Part shown: positions 1 through 6,134 of the stretch, in pieces
How the letters are laid out: every line of letters starts with the position of its first letter
How positions within the stretch are numbered: position 1 is the stretch's first letter
Origin: Limnochordia bacterium
GTDB lineage: Bacteria; Bacillota; Limnochordia; Darwinibacteriales; B1SED10-159
Assembly (NCBI GenBank): GCA_007132255.1
Contig: SLOZ01000517.1
Coordinates: forward strand, 1 to 10,900
DNA length: 10,900 nucleotides
Direction: 5' to 3'
Position numbers and translations under genes: made by a program
Notes under the pieces: generated by a model
Database searches by the model: none
What the model was told of the DNA's origin: nothing
What the model saw: only the letters and a program-made list of their open reading frames with translations

Positions 1-193
1 GAGGATATCCCAACTCCGGGACAATGCCGTTTTCCTGTAACGTCTTGCCAACATGCCCCAGCGGGCGTCCGGTGGCAATAACGAGCAGAGCACCATCGTT
101 ATATAGGCGCTGCAGATGCTGTTTTGTTGCTTCTGCGATGGTCCCATCTTGGTTGATCAGGGTACCATCAACATCTAATGCTATAACCTTCAA
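1..193 (-). CDS. Cof-type HAD-IIB family phosphatase, N-terminal part (cut by window edge)
   Basis: This is the N-terminal 64 codons of a haloacid-dehalogenase-type hydrolase, which would dephosphorylate a sugar phosphate or similar small cytoplasmic metabolite. The reading is (M)KVIALDVDGTLINQDG, then LLVIATGRPLGHV. Motif I is DVDGT, with the nucleophile Asp7 and general acid Asp9. Motif II is the Thr of ATGRP. The spacing between the motifs and the ATGRP form fit the Cof/YidA/YwpJ subfamily, whose cap domain and motifs III-IV would lie beyond base 1. No ATG is available. I chose TTG at 193 because AGGAG at 206-202 lies 8 nt upstream; the in-frame TTG at 199 would be only 2 nt from it. The gene begins 53 nt after the stop of the EF-G-like gene with no terminator between, so co-transcription is likely. 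The exact substrate cannot be told. Confidence 0.85.
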   Translation of the reverse strand, partial: MKVIALDVDGTLINQDGTIAEATKQHLQRLYNDGALLVIATGRPLGHVGKTLQENGIVPELGYP

Positions 194-201
194 AGCCAAC
201 G

Positions 202-206
202 CTCCT
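202..206 (-). promoter_or_regulatory. Shine-Dalgarno AGGAG for the TTG-started HAD gene
   Basis: AGGAG on the minus strand sits 8 nt before TTG 193 and decides between two in-frame TTG codons. There is no ATG or GTG alternative near the conserved DVDGT motif. Confidence 0.6.
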
Positions 207-246
207 ATCTCTGTACTCAGTTCGATTCAGCTGTTTTTCATTGATC

Positions 247-2388
247 TTAATGCAGGGCGTTACGGACCCAAAGAATCCAGCGGGAGCGATCCAAAGGATT
301 GACACCGCGGCGTTTGCGCTCGGCACGAACACTAGGCGGAGCCTCTTGGTATCCGTGAAACCATTTGCTCAGCACGGCCCGGCCGCTGGATAATGAAGCT
401 AGCGTAACTGGATAGTCTAAGAACTCGGCTGTTGGTATCCAAGCTTGAATCGATACCACACCGTCCTGCATGTTCGGTGTAGCAAAGCGGCCGCGCATGC
501 CCGTAATATCGCCGAGAATTCGACTGGTCAATTCTTCCGGTGCCTGGATTACTACGCCTTCCACCGGTTCTAGCAGCAAGACACCGCCATTTTGCAGCCC
601 ATCCATGATGCCCATCGGAGTGGCGACGGTGAAGTCCGGTGCTTTGGTATGCTCGAGATGGTATTCCCCGTCGATCAACGTGATTTTGAGATCCTCCACC
701 TGCCAACCGAAGAGTCCCTGTTTAAGTGTATCTGGAATAGCTGCAGCCACCTGTTTCTGGTAGCGTAAGGGCAGGGTGTCGTAGTTCACTTCCGACTCAA
801 ACTGCACTCCAGAGTTCGGCGGCAGCGGTTCCATTCGAAAATGCAGTTTGGCCCAACACGGTTTGGGCATCGTGTAGGACACATAGCCTTCCGTGGGCTG
901 TGCCAGCCGTTCTTTGTAGATCACTGTCGGAGCTCCAAATTCAACAGCTAAACCAAAGCGTTCCTGCAAAAGGACTGTTAGGATTTCCATTTGGATACTG
1001 CCCATCATACTGATGTACAGTTCTCGCTCCTCACGCCACCACTCCAAAGCCAAGGCAGGGTCTTCGGCACTCAGTTGTTCCAAAGCGTGGCCGAGAGCGG
1101 TGAACTGTTGGTCTTCGGCGGGATGAACCTGGACGCGGATCAGCGGTCGAGCCATGCTGTAAGCTGGCGGGACGGCGGCGGCCTCGCCGAGAATGTCACC
1201 GACTTGGATATCTGGCAGACCATGGATAACTGCAAGATGCCCGGGGCCTGCCCAAGGTTCGCTCGGCGTATGCGGTGGCTGCAGGCGCTCCACAGCGGTA
1301 ATTTTGCCTTCGCTGGCTTGGGTGGCGTTGGAGACCGAATCTCGAATGGCCACGATTCCCTGGAACACGCGAATATAGGCACGGCGGCCCTTGCGTGGAT
1401 GATGCTCTAACTTGAAGACAAGCGCTGCTAGGGGAGCACGATGATCCGCTGGTCGTTGCGCAGATGACGTTCCAGTGCTTTCCGGCCGCTCCTTTGCTTC
1501 GCTGGGCTTAGACTCCATCACCGATCGGGAACGTTGCAGCCAGCGCGGAACAAACTGGAGAATGCCATCGAGAAGTTCGGTAACTCCTAAACCGTGCAAA
1601 GCCGCACCGAAAAAAACAGGTGTCACAGATGCCGCCACTGTCTGCTGAGCGATGGTACCAAGCAGATCATCTGGCGGAAGCGGAGATTCCTCCACGAATG
1701 CCTCCAGAGCAGCCGCATCCGTCTCAGCCAGAGCTTCCAATATCTGCTCTTGGTCGGCGAAGGTCGCGGCGCTGGGAAGCAGACTGCGAATGGAACATTG
1801 GGTAGAACCCCAATCGACCAGGCGCTGAACTGGAACAACCTGCACGCCCAACTGCTGGCGCAGTTCTGCCATCACTTCCAGCGGTCGCGCCCCGACGCGA
1901 TCCACTTTGTTGATGCAGATCAAGCAGGGAATGCGCATGGCTTGGAGAGCGTTCCACAAAGATCGCGTGTGGGACTGCACACCATCGACGGCAGACACCA
2001 ATAAGATGGCGCCATCCAAAATCTGCAGGCTGCGTTCCACCTCGGCGGCGAAGTCCACATGACCAGGTGTATCCACGAGGCCAATCCAAGCATGCCGCCA
2101 TGCTAGAACTTGGGCGGCACTGCGCACAGAAATCCCGCGCAAGCGCTCCACAGCAAGATCATCGCTGTGGGCGGTTCCGTGATCAACCCGTCCTAGCTGG
2201 GGAATGGCTCCGGCTTGAAACAGCATTTGTTCGGTCAAGGTCGTCTTGCCCGCATCAACGTGGGCAACAATCCCAATGTTCCACTGCGGTGGTGTACCAC
2301 CAGAAGGGTGGTTAGCGGTGCCGCCATTCTCTGGGAGGCGCGCCTTGGGCGTTTGTGGCTCGCTGGCGCTGCTTTCGGTCCTCTGCAT
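247..2388 (-). CDS. EF-G-like translation GTPase, Tet(M)/Tet(O)-type ribosomal protection family paralogue
   Basis: A 713-aa cytoplasmic translational GTPase that should bind the ribosomal A site as EF-G does. Visible motifs are the P-loop AHVDAGKT (42-49), switch I RGIS (84-87), DTPGH (106-110) and NKVD (160-163). The EF-G domains follow, ending in a domain IV and V region that aligns with Tet(M): VIYKERL, then PNSGVQFESEVNYDTL, then QGLFGWQVEDLKITL. It is longer than the roughly 640-aa Tet proteins because of a low-complexity N-terminus of about 35 residues and a Ser/Glu/Pro-rich insert near residues 290-320. ATG 2388 is supported by GAGAGG 7 nt upstream. The domain IV loop that in Tet(M) reads YSPVSTP and dislodges tetracycline is HLEHTKAP here (577-584), and the G5 SAK is AAL. 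I therefore infer a housekeeping or other-antibiotic paralogue rather than a proven tetracycline resistance gene. Confidence 0.85.
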   Translation of the reverse strand: MQRTESSASEPQTPKARLPENGGTANHPSGGTPPQWNIGIVAHVDAGKTTLTEQMLFQAGAIPQLGRVDHGTAHSDDLAVERLRGISVRSAAQVLAWRHAWIGLVDTPGHVDFAAEVERSLQILDGAILLVSAVDGVQSHTRSLWNALQAMRIPCLICINKVDRVGARPLEVMAELRQQLGVQVVPVQRLVDWGSTQCSIRSLLPSAATFADQEQILEALAETDAAALEAFVEESPLPPDDLLGTIAQQTVAASVTPVFFGAALHGLGVTELLDGILQFVPRWLQRSRSVMESKPSEAKERPESTGTSSAQRPADHRAPLAALVFKLEHHPRKGRRAYIRVFQGIVAIRDSVSNATQASEGKITAVERLQPPHTPSEPWAGPGHLAVIHGLPDIQVGDILGEAAAVPPAYSMARPLIRVQVHPAEDQQFTALGHALEQLSAEDPALALEWWREERELYISMMGSIQMEILTVLLQERFGLAVEFGAPTVIYKERLAQPTEGYVSYTMPKPCWAKLHFRMEPLPPNSGVQFESEVNYDTLPLRYQKQVAAAIPDTLKQGLFGWQVEDLKITLIDGEYHLEHTKAPDFTVATPMGIMDGLQNGGVLLLEPVEGVVIQAPEELTSRILGDITGMRGRFATPNMQDGVVSIQAWIPTAEFLDYPVTLASLSSGRAVLSKWFHGYQEAPPSVRAERKRRGVNPLDRSRWILWVRNALH

Positions 2389-2445
2389 AGCTTGTCCTCT
2401 CCCCTCCTGACGAATGACGAGCCAGTGTGTTCAATATGTGATCCC

Positions 2446-2484
2446 GCGTGGTTTACGGCGGAGTACGAACCGCCGCAAAACCGG
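2446..2484 (+). repeat. Repeat copy C, inverted relative to copies A and B
   Basis: Read on the plus strand, 2446-2469 matches the minus strand of 3164-3187 at 22 of 24 bases (GCGTGGTT, one mismatch, ACG, one mismatch, then CGGAGTACGAA). Including the next 15 bases gives 32 of 39 against 3149-3187. The hairpin of copy A is not kept here. Instead the bases pair as CGGCGG with CCGCCG across an 8-nt loop. The copy faces rbsD from the downstream side. Confidence 0.75.
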
Positions 2485-2511
2485 GAAACCAAAACAAGGA
2501 AGCAAAGCAGC

Positions 2512-2550
2512 GAACCTGGTATCTGGGAGAAACTCCCAGGCACCAGGTTC
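2512..2550 (-). terminator. Long hairpin after rbsD, candidate terminator
   Basis: The arms are GAACCTGGT (2512-2520) with ACCAGGTTC (2542-2550), and CTGGGAG (2523-2529) with CTCCCAG (2533-2539). The apical loop is 3 nt, and a 2x2 step between the arms can form one G-U pair. It starts 27 nt after the rbsD stop. On the minus strand it is followed by T-rich but interrupted sequence, not a clean U-tract, so intrinsic termination is only probable. It could equally protect the transcript 3' end or act as a leader structure for the EF-G-like gene. Confidence 0.5.
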
Positions 2551-2577
2551 AAGGGAGGTTTGTCCAATCATGGTCGG

Positions 2578-2973
2578 TTAAAACGTTACACCGGCCCGCA
2601 AGATCACATTGGCATACGGTGTACATTCGCCGGTACGGACCACCGCTCGGCATCGCCTGCTGGCGGCTTTCAATGACTCATGGTCCGTCAGTTCTAGACC
2701 ATCCCGCCCGAGCACTTTCAGGATATCCTCCCACATCTGCGGCGATTGCTGGTGGGTTTCTTCGGCGAGGAAGAATCCTTCGACTGCTAGTTCAGACGAA
2801 ATAGCCTCCAACACCGGCAGAAATCCTGGTACATTAGGACTCACAGCCAGGTCGATTCGTTCCACATCCGGTGGAATTGGCAGTCCGGCATCGCCAATAC
2901 AGAGTGTATCGCCGTGGCCGAGCTCGGCCGTGATTTGTGACAAGCGCCCATGCAGTAGACCTTGTTTCTTCAT
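2578..2973 (-). CDS. rbsD: D-ribose pyranase RbsD
   Basis: A 131-aa cytoplasmic mutarotase of the RbsD/FucU family, which interconverts pyranose and furanose forms of ribose so that ribokinase can use it. Hallmarks are the N-terminal MKKQGLLHGRL, His20 in the ELGHGD segment (family catalytic His), Asp28 in DAGLPIP, and the C-terminal RTGECTPYANVILRAGVTF. Its length equals that of the family. The frame stays open 43 codons upstream, but I chose ATG 2973 because the family begins exactly with MKK there and GGGGAG lies 5 nt upstream. The usual partners rbsK, rbsA, rbsB and rbsC are absent. It stands alone at the end of the sugar cluster, separated from the sulfatase by two tandem repeat copies and followed by a strong hairpin. 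It may serve a sugar other than ribose, which is inference from context. Confidence 0.93.
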   Translation of the reverse strand: MKKQGLLHGRLSQITAELGHGDTLCIGDAGLPIPPDVERIDLAVSPNVPGFLPVLEAISSELAVEGFFLAEETHQQSPQMWEDILKVLGRDGLELTDHESLKAASRRCRAVVRTGECTPYANVILRAGVTF

Positions 2974-2978
2974 GAAAA

Positions 2979-2984
2979 CTCCCC
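2979..2984 (-). promoter_or_regulatory. Shine-Dalgarno GGGGAG deciding the rbsD start
   Basis: GGGGAG ends 5 nt before ATG 2973. It selects the family-conserved MKK start over the 43-codon longer open frame, whose upstream part runs through repeat copy B. Confidence 0.65.
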
Positions 2985-3002
2985 ATTTCCTTGAGGATCT
3001 AC

Positions 3003-3088
3003 GGTTCGACTCGGAGAAACGCCTGTTGAAAGGCGTTTCCAGCTCATTCGTTAACCACGCAGTGCTCTCTATGAGACAGGACTGCCAG
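3003..3088 (-). repeat. Repeat copy B (tandem with A), hairpin-bearing
   Basis: This 86-nt unit aligns without gaps to 3130-3215, 67 of 86 bases identical. The block 3048-3088 matches 3175-3215 at 39 of 41. It contains the stem GAAACGCCT (3016-3024) with AGGCGTTTC (3031-3039) and a 6-nt loop. A second foldable segment lies in the conserved block: minus-strand GCAG with CTGC enclosing TCTC-ATA-GAGA. It sits directly upstream of the rbsD Shine-Dalgarno. Confidence 0.85.
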
Positions 3089-3129
3089 CAGGCCTGTTGC
3101 ACAGCCGGGTTCCAACGCCCAATGTTGAC

Positions 3130-3215
3130 TGTTCCGCTCGGGGAAATGCCGGCTACGCGGCATTTCGTACTCCGTCGTTAACCACGCAATGCTCTCTATG
3201 AGACAGGACTGCTAG
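3130..3215 (-). repeat. Repeat copy A (tandem with B), hairpin-bearing
   Basis: This is the same unit as 3003-3088, offset by 127 bp. Its stem is GAAATGCCG (3143-3151) with CGGCATTTC (3158-3166) and a 6-nt loop. Compared with copy B two stem positions differ, and both differences are compensated on the other arm (C-G to T-A, and T-A to G-C). The unit starts on the transcript within the sulfatase stop codon region, so it forms the sulfatase 3' flank and, with copy B, the rbsD leader. Confidence 0.85.
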
Positions 3216-4759
3216 AGCAGTGTTTGAAAGTCCGCCAGCGGTCCTGCGTACGGCGCCTGTTCAAATCGACACGGCTGCTCCACGACTCGTGGATCCTGCT
3301 GTTCGGTTAGAACCTGCAGCAGTTGCTGGTGCAGCTGATCCTCCACAGCTTGATATTCTGGCTGTCCAGCCACATTGTTCATGTAGTGCGGATCTTTGGC
3401 AAGATCATAGAGCTCGGCGTAAGGACGTTTGCCGAACGCCAGTTGGAACAGCGGTCGCACTTCCTCATCGCCGCGGTGATACACCATCCATGCTTTGGTC
3501 GGACTGGCATCCAAATCTGCATAGGCTGTTCTTGTCTTCCACTGCAGATCCAAGTATTCGGGAGGCGCCTTATCTGGGTCATCAAGGCCTTTCGGATCGC
3601 CCATGGGCCAACGGTCCGGCTCAAAGTTAATAATATACAAGAAATCCTTGGTACGGATCGACCGCTGCGGATATGGCAGATCACCTTCGCGAGCGTCATT
3701 AACGTGGCGTTCGCGACCCGTAACCACGAAGGTTCGTTCTGATTCCACCTGGCCGGATTCTGGCCGTTCTAACAGTGGAACCAAGCTCTTGCCGGCAACC
3801 GGTTCAGGTAGAGTAACACCAGCGGCTTCGGCAAAGGTAGGAGCCAAGTCCATGATGTTGACGAAGTCATCGATGACTCGACCTGGCTGCACCCGGCCCG
3901 GCCAGCGCACTGCCAGGGCCACTTCGGAGCCAATGTTGTATAGGTTGCACTTGGCCCGCGGCATTCCGGGAATTCCATGGTCGCCGCTGACGACAATCAA
4001 GGTGTTCTCTAGTTCGCCAATCTCCTCTAAGCGCTGGATCAAGACGCCCAAACCTGCATCCACCGCTTGGCACTCACCGAGATAATCACAGAAGTCTTCC
4101 CGGACATCCGGCACATCGGGCAGAAAATCAGGCATCCGACCTTCCAGGTCATCCGGTTCTAACCCCCACAGCGCCTTTCCTGAACCCTGTTCCCAGGTGC
4201 GATGCGTGTTCGTCGGTCCCCACCAGTAGCAGAAGGGTTTACCTTCCGGACGAGCTGCCAAAAACTCGTCAAAATTCTGACGCGTTTCTGCCAAGAGCTC
4301 TTCTTTGGCGGCATCGATTCCCACGATCGCTGCCCGTTCGGTTGCGTTATGGGAGAAATTGTTGAACTTGCCGCCAGCTCCGTTATAGGCTGTGCGCTTC
4401 CCACCGTAAGGGGCATTGTGCGTCTTTCCTGGCGCCCAAACCTTGTAAGTGTGCCCAATATGGTAACCAGCTTTTTCTAATTCCAGTGGATAAGAGGGTA
4501 TGGTTTCATCCCACACGGCTCCCACCAAAATAGCTCCTAATCCCGTCTGCCAAAAATAGCGCCCGGTTAAGAGTGAACTGCGGCAGGGGGTGCATGTCGG
4601 TGCGGGAACAAAGGAATTTCGGAACAAAGCTCCCTCCGCAGCAACACGGTCAAAATTCGGGGTATTGATAAGTTGGTTCACCGATTGCGCGGTCTCGTGC
4701 TCGGCGTAGGCACTGGCATAACGTCCCCAGTCATCGGCAAAAGCAAACAATATGTTCAT
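3212..4759 (-). CDS. Sulfatase, heparan N-sulfatase (SGSH)-like, cytoplasmic
   Basis: A 515-aa type I sulfatase. It hydrolyses a sulfate ester or sulfamate using a formylglycine made from Cys56 in CTPCRSSLLTG, the C-x-P-x-R-x3-L-T-G signature. Metal ligands are Asp9-Asp10 (FADDWGRYASAYA) and Asp260-His261 (SGDHGIPGMPRAK). Several segments resemble human sulfamidase SGSH: the ADD start, THR near 185-187, RMPDFLPDVPDVREDF, the GD/DNGIP segment and YPQRSIRTKDFLYIINF. A GlcNS- or GlcNAc-sulfate-type substrate is therefore the best guess. The protein starts straight at the first beta strand with no signal peptide, so it should act on imported saccharides. ATG 4759 has AAGGTGG 7 nt upstream. No formylglycine-generating enzyme or anSME is in the window. 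The precise substrate is inferred, not shown. Confidence 0.9.
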   Translation of the reverse strand: MNILFAFADDWGRYASAYAEHETAQSVNQLINTPNFDRVAAEGALFRNSFVPAPTCTPCRSSLLTGRYFWQTGLGAILVGAVWDETIPSYPLELEKAGYHIGHTYKVWAPGKTHNAPYGGKRTAYNGAGGKFNNFSHNATERAAIVGIDAAKEELLAETRQNFDEFLAARPEGKPFCYWWGPTNTHRTWEQGSGKALWGLEPDDLEGRMPDFLPDVPDVREDFCDYLGECQAVDAGLGVLIQRLEEIGELENTLIVVSGDHGIPGMPRAKCNLYNIGSEVALAVRWPGRVQPGRVIDDFVNIMDLAPTFAEAAGVTLPEPVAGKSLVPLLERPESGQVESERTFVVTGRERHVNDAREGDLPYPQRSIRTKDFLYIINFEPDRWPMGDPKGLDDPDKAPPEYLDLQWKTRTAYADLDASPTKAWMVYHRGDEEVRPLFQLAFGKRPYAELYDLAKDPHYMNNVAGQPEYQAVEDQLHQQLLQVLTEQQDPRVVEQPCRFEQAPYAGPLADFQTLL

Positions 4760-4894
4760 GCAAATCCCACCTTCCTTAGATACATCATGCTACATGTTGG
4801 ACGTAGCGTTCAGCAGCCCAGATAGCCTCTATCTAACTACGCACTCGTTCCATAGCAAACAGCGCCAACAGCGGTTCTTCGAACTCGCTCACAG
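4760..4894 (-). other. Intergenic region ROK kinase to sulfatase, with a small hairpin
   Basis: This 135-nt gap holds one perfect inverted repeat, AGATAG (4820-4825) with CTATCT (4829-4834) and a 3-nt loop, with no U-tract. I see no coding sequence or clear promoter. It may be a transcript-processing or stabilising hairpin. Confidence 0.4.
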
Positions 4895-5863
4895 TCACCC
4901 TTGCGACAATCCAGCACTGATTCCACAATCGCATTCACTGGCATGACTTGGCAGAACGTCCAGACCAAGGAGTGCCAAAGCCGCTGCACCTACAAGACCG
5001 GCATTGGCTCCCAAGTGAGCCTCGACGACTTCGACGGTATCCACAAGGCCAGGAAGAACCCTTTGGTTCATGACCTCCTCAGCTGGCCTCAATAACACAG
5101 GTCCCGCTGCGGCTAAACCGCCGCCCACAACAATTTTCTCGGGGTCAAAGAGGTTCACGAGGTTTGCCAAGCCAACACCCAGGTAATACGCGGTTTCAGC
5201 CACCAGCAAAGACGCTTGCGCGTGACCTTCTGCAGCCATCCGGAACAGCTGCTGGCTGTCACTGCAGATGGCATCTTCCTGCGCTCGATGGGTCAATGCC
5301 GTTCCTGATGCGTAGGCCTCAAGACAGCCCTGACCCCCGCAGCTGCACATGCGGCCTCCGACAGCAATGGTCATGTGGCCCAACGCCGCCGCATAATTTG
5401 CTTTGCCACGCAGTAGCTTACCCTGGTCAACCACAGCTCCACCAACACCCGTGCCCAAACAAATATAGACAAAATGTTCACACCCGCGCCCGGCGCCGAA
5501 GAGCTGCTCACCCAAAGCCGCTGCATTGCCATCATTGTCGACGAAGCACGGCACCAACCACCGATGCTGGGCGGCATCACGCAGCGCCGTCCCCGTCCAA
5601 TTCGGTATCGACTGCGTAGCGCTGGTAATGGTCCCCAACTTTGGATCGACTTCGCCGGCCGTGCCGATGCCGACGGCATCCACCTGACCGGGATACGTCT
5701 GTAACAGCCGATCCCCAAGAGCGAACAGCTGCTCAAGCACCCTTTGGCGACCTTCACTGCCGCCACTGGGCACCACTTGCTGCTCCAAGATGCGGCCAGT
5801 CTCATCCACAATCCCACCGGCGATTTTTGTCCCTCCAACATCAAATGCTAAGATATTTGCCAT
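4895..5863 (-). CDS. ROK family sugar kinase (probable amino-sugar kinase, NanK/GlcK-like)
   Basis: A 322-aa cytoplasmic ATP-dependent sugar kinase of the ROK family. The phosphate-binding motif is DVGGTKIAGG (8-17). The catalytic Asp is Asp111 in DNDGNAAALGE. The adenosine loop is LGTGVGG (136-142), and the ROK zinc site is His163 with Cys173, Cys175 and Cys180 (GHM...CSCGGQGCLE). The second glycine motif is VVGGGLAAAG. ATG 5863 is preferred over the 42-codon longer TTG-started frame because GGGAGG lies 7 nt upstream and ROK proteins begin just before DVGGT. The neighbouring nanE points to ManNAc or a related amino sugar as substrate, but glucose or GlcNAc are possible. The Glu expected three residues before His163 (GExGH in most ROK kinases) is Ala160, which is odd and may change specificity. 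Confidence 0.88.
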   Translation of the reverse strand: MANILAFDVGGTKIAGGIVDETGRILEQQVVPSGGSEGRQRVLEQLFALGDRLLQTYPGQVDAVGIGTAGEVDPKLGTITSATQSIPNWTGTALRDAAQHRWLVPCFVDNDGNAAALGEQLFGAGRGCEHFVYICLGTGVGGAVVDQGKLLRGKANYAAALGHMTIAVGGRMCSCGGQGCLEAYASGTALTHRAQEDAICSDSQQLFRMAAEGHAQASLLVAETAYYLGVGLANLVNLFDPEKIVVGGGLAAAGPVLLRPAEEVMNQRVLPGLVDTVEVVEAHLGANAGLVGAAALALLGLDVLPSHASECDCGISAGLSQG

Positions 5864-5870
5864 CCCTGTT

Positions 5871-5876
5871 CCTCCC
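5871..5876 (-). promoter_or_regulatory. Shine-Dalgarno GGGAGG deciding the ROK kinase start
   Basis: GGGAGG ends 7 nt before ATG 5863 and supports this start over the TTG at 5989, which directly abuts a purine run without spacing. Confidence 0.7.
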
Positions 5877-6019
5877 ATTGCCATTTCTAGTGCCTGCAGT
5901 GGCATTGCACCGGTTGCGATTGCCCACTCCAACACGTACGAAAGCTGCTGTTGAGCGGTCTTTTTTTCGTGCTCAGTCTCAAACGACAACCCTCTCAGGT
6001 TCTAGAAACTGGTGCGCTG

Positions 6020-6070
6020 CCAGCCTGCGCTGAGTTACGCTAAGCCGGCCGTTCTTTGGCTGCAGGCTGG
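6020..6070 (-). repeat. Inverted repeat closing a 33-nt structured interior
   Basis: CCAGCCTGC (6020-6028) is the exact reverse complement of GCAGGCTGG (6062-6070). Inside, AGCC and GGCT next to the right arm can form a second hairpin, and GCCGGC is itself palindromic. No U-tract follows. It may be a leader RNA structure, a processing site or a protein-binding site. Confidence 0.5.
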
Positions 6071-6134
6071 TGCCTGATACACTATGGTTTGTGTTTGTTC
6101 GTTCAGTACAGCGAAGTAAGCGTGTTATCCAGAC

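Larger units (their letters stand above)
2389..2577. other. Intergenic region between rbsD and the EF-G-like gene
   Basis: This 189-bp gap contains a long hairpin (2512-2550), a diverged opposite-strand copy of the repeat found upstream of rbsD (2446-2484), and within that a second inverted repeat, CGGCGG (2456-2461) with CCGCCG (2470-2475). I found no convincing sigma-A promoter for the EF-G-like gene on the minus strand and no additional coding sequence. Confidence 0.6.
5864..6134 (-). other. Long structured gap nanE to ROK kinase
   Basis: This 271-nt gap between co-directional genes has a 9-bp perfect inverted repeat (6020-6028 with 6062-6070) and, nearer the kinase, TGCC-ACTGCA-GGCA just before the start. 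A 42-codon open frame beginning TTG 5989 runs in frame into the kinase, but it lacks a spaced Shine-Dalgarno and resembles nothing I know. On the plus strand a run of seven T follows GGTC near 5960-5967, with no plus-strand gene to end. I see no clear promoter. Confidence 0.5.

Noticed and set aside
991..1410. 139-codon plus-strand open frame
   Set aside because: It lies wholly within the EF-G-like gene, whose minus-strand frame carries all the conserved motifs.
2974..3102. 43-codon N-terminal extension of rbsD
   Set aside because: It runs through repeat copy B, has no relation to the family, and the family start MKK has its own Shine-Dalgarno at 2984-2979.
3003..3215. Integron attC sites or a CRISPR array
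   Set aside because: Only two direct copies, with a 41-nt unrelated spacer and 86-nt units; no attC-type paired core sites, integrase or cas genes.
4801..4860. Possible fourth copy of the rbsD-flanking repeat (minus-strand TGCGTAGTTAG)
   Set aside because: Only about ten bases resemble the core and the flanks do not align; too weak to separate from chance.
5864..5989. 42-codon TTG-started extension of the ROK kinase
   Set aside because: The TTG has no spaced Shine-Dalgarno. The ROK fold starts just after ATG 5863, which has a good GGGAGG.
5864..6030. TPP riboswitch, suggested by CTGAGA on the minus strand near 5995
   Set aside because: The other conserved parts of the aptamer and their spacing are absent, and the genes are not thiamine-related.
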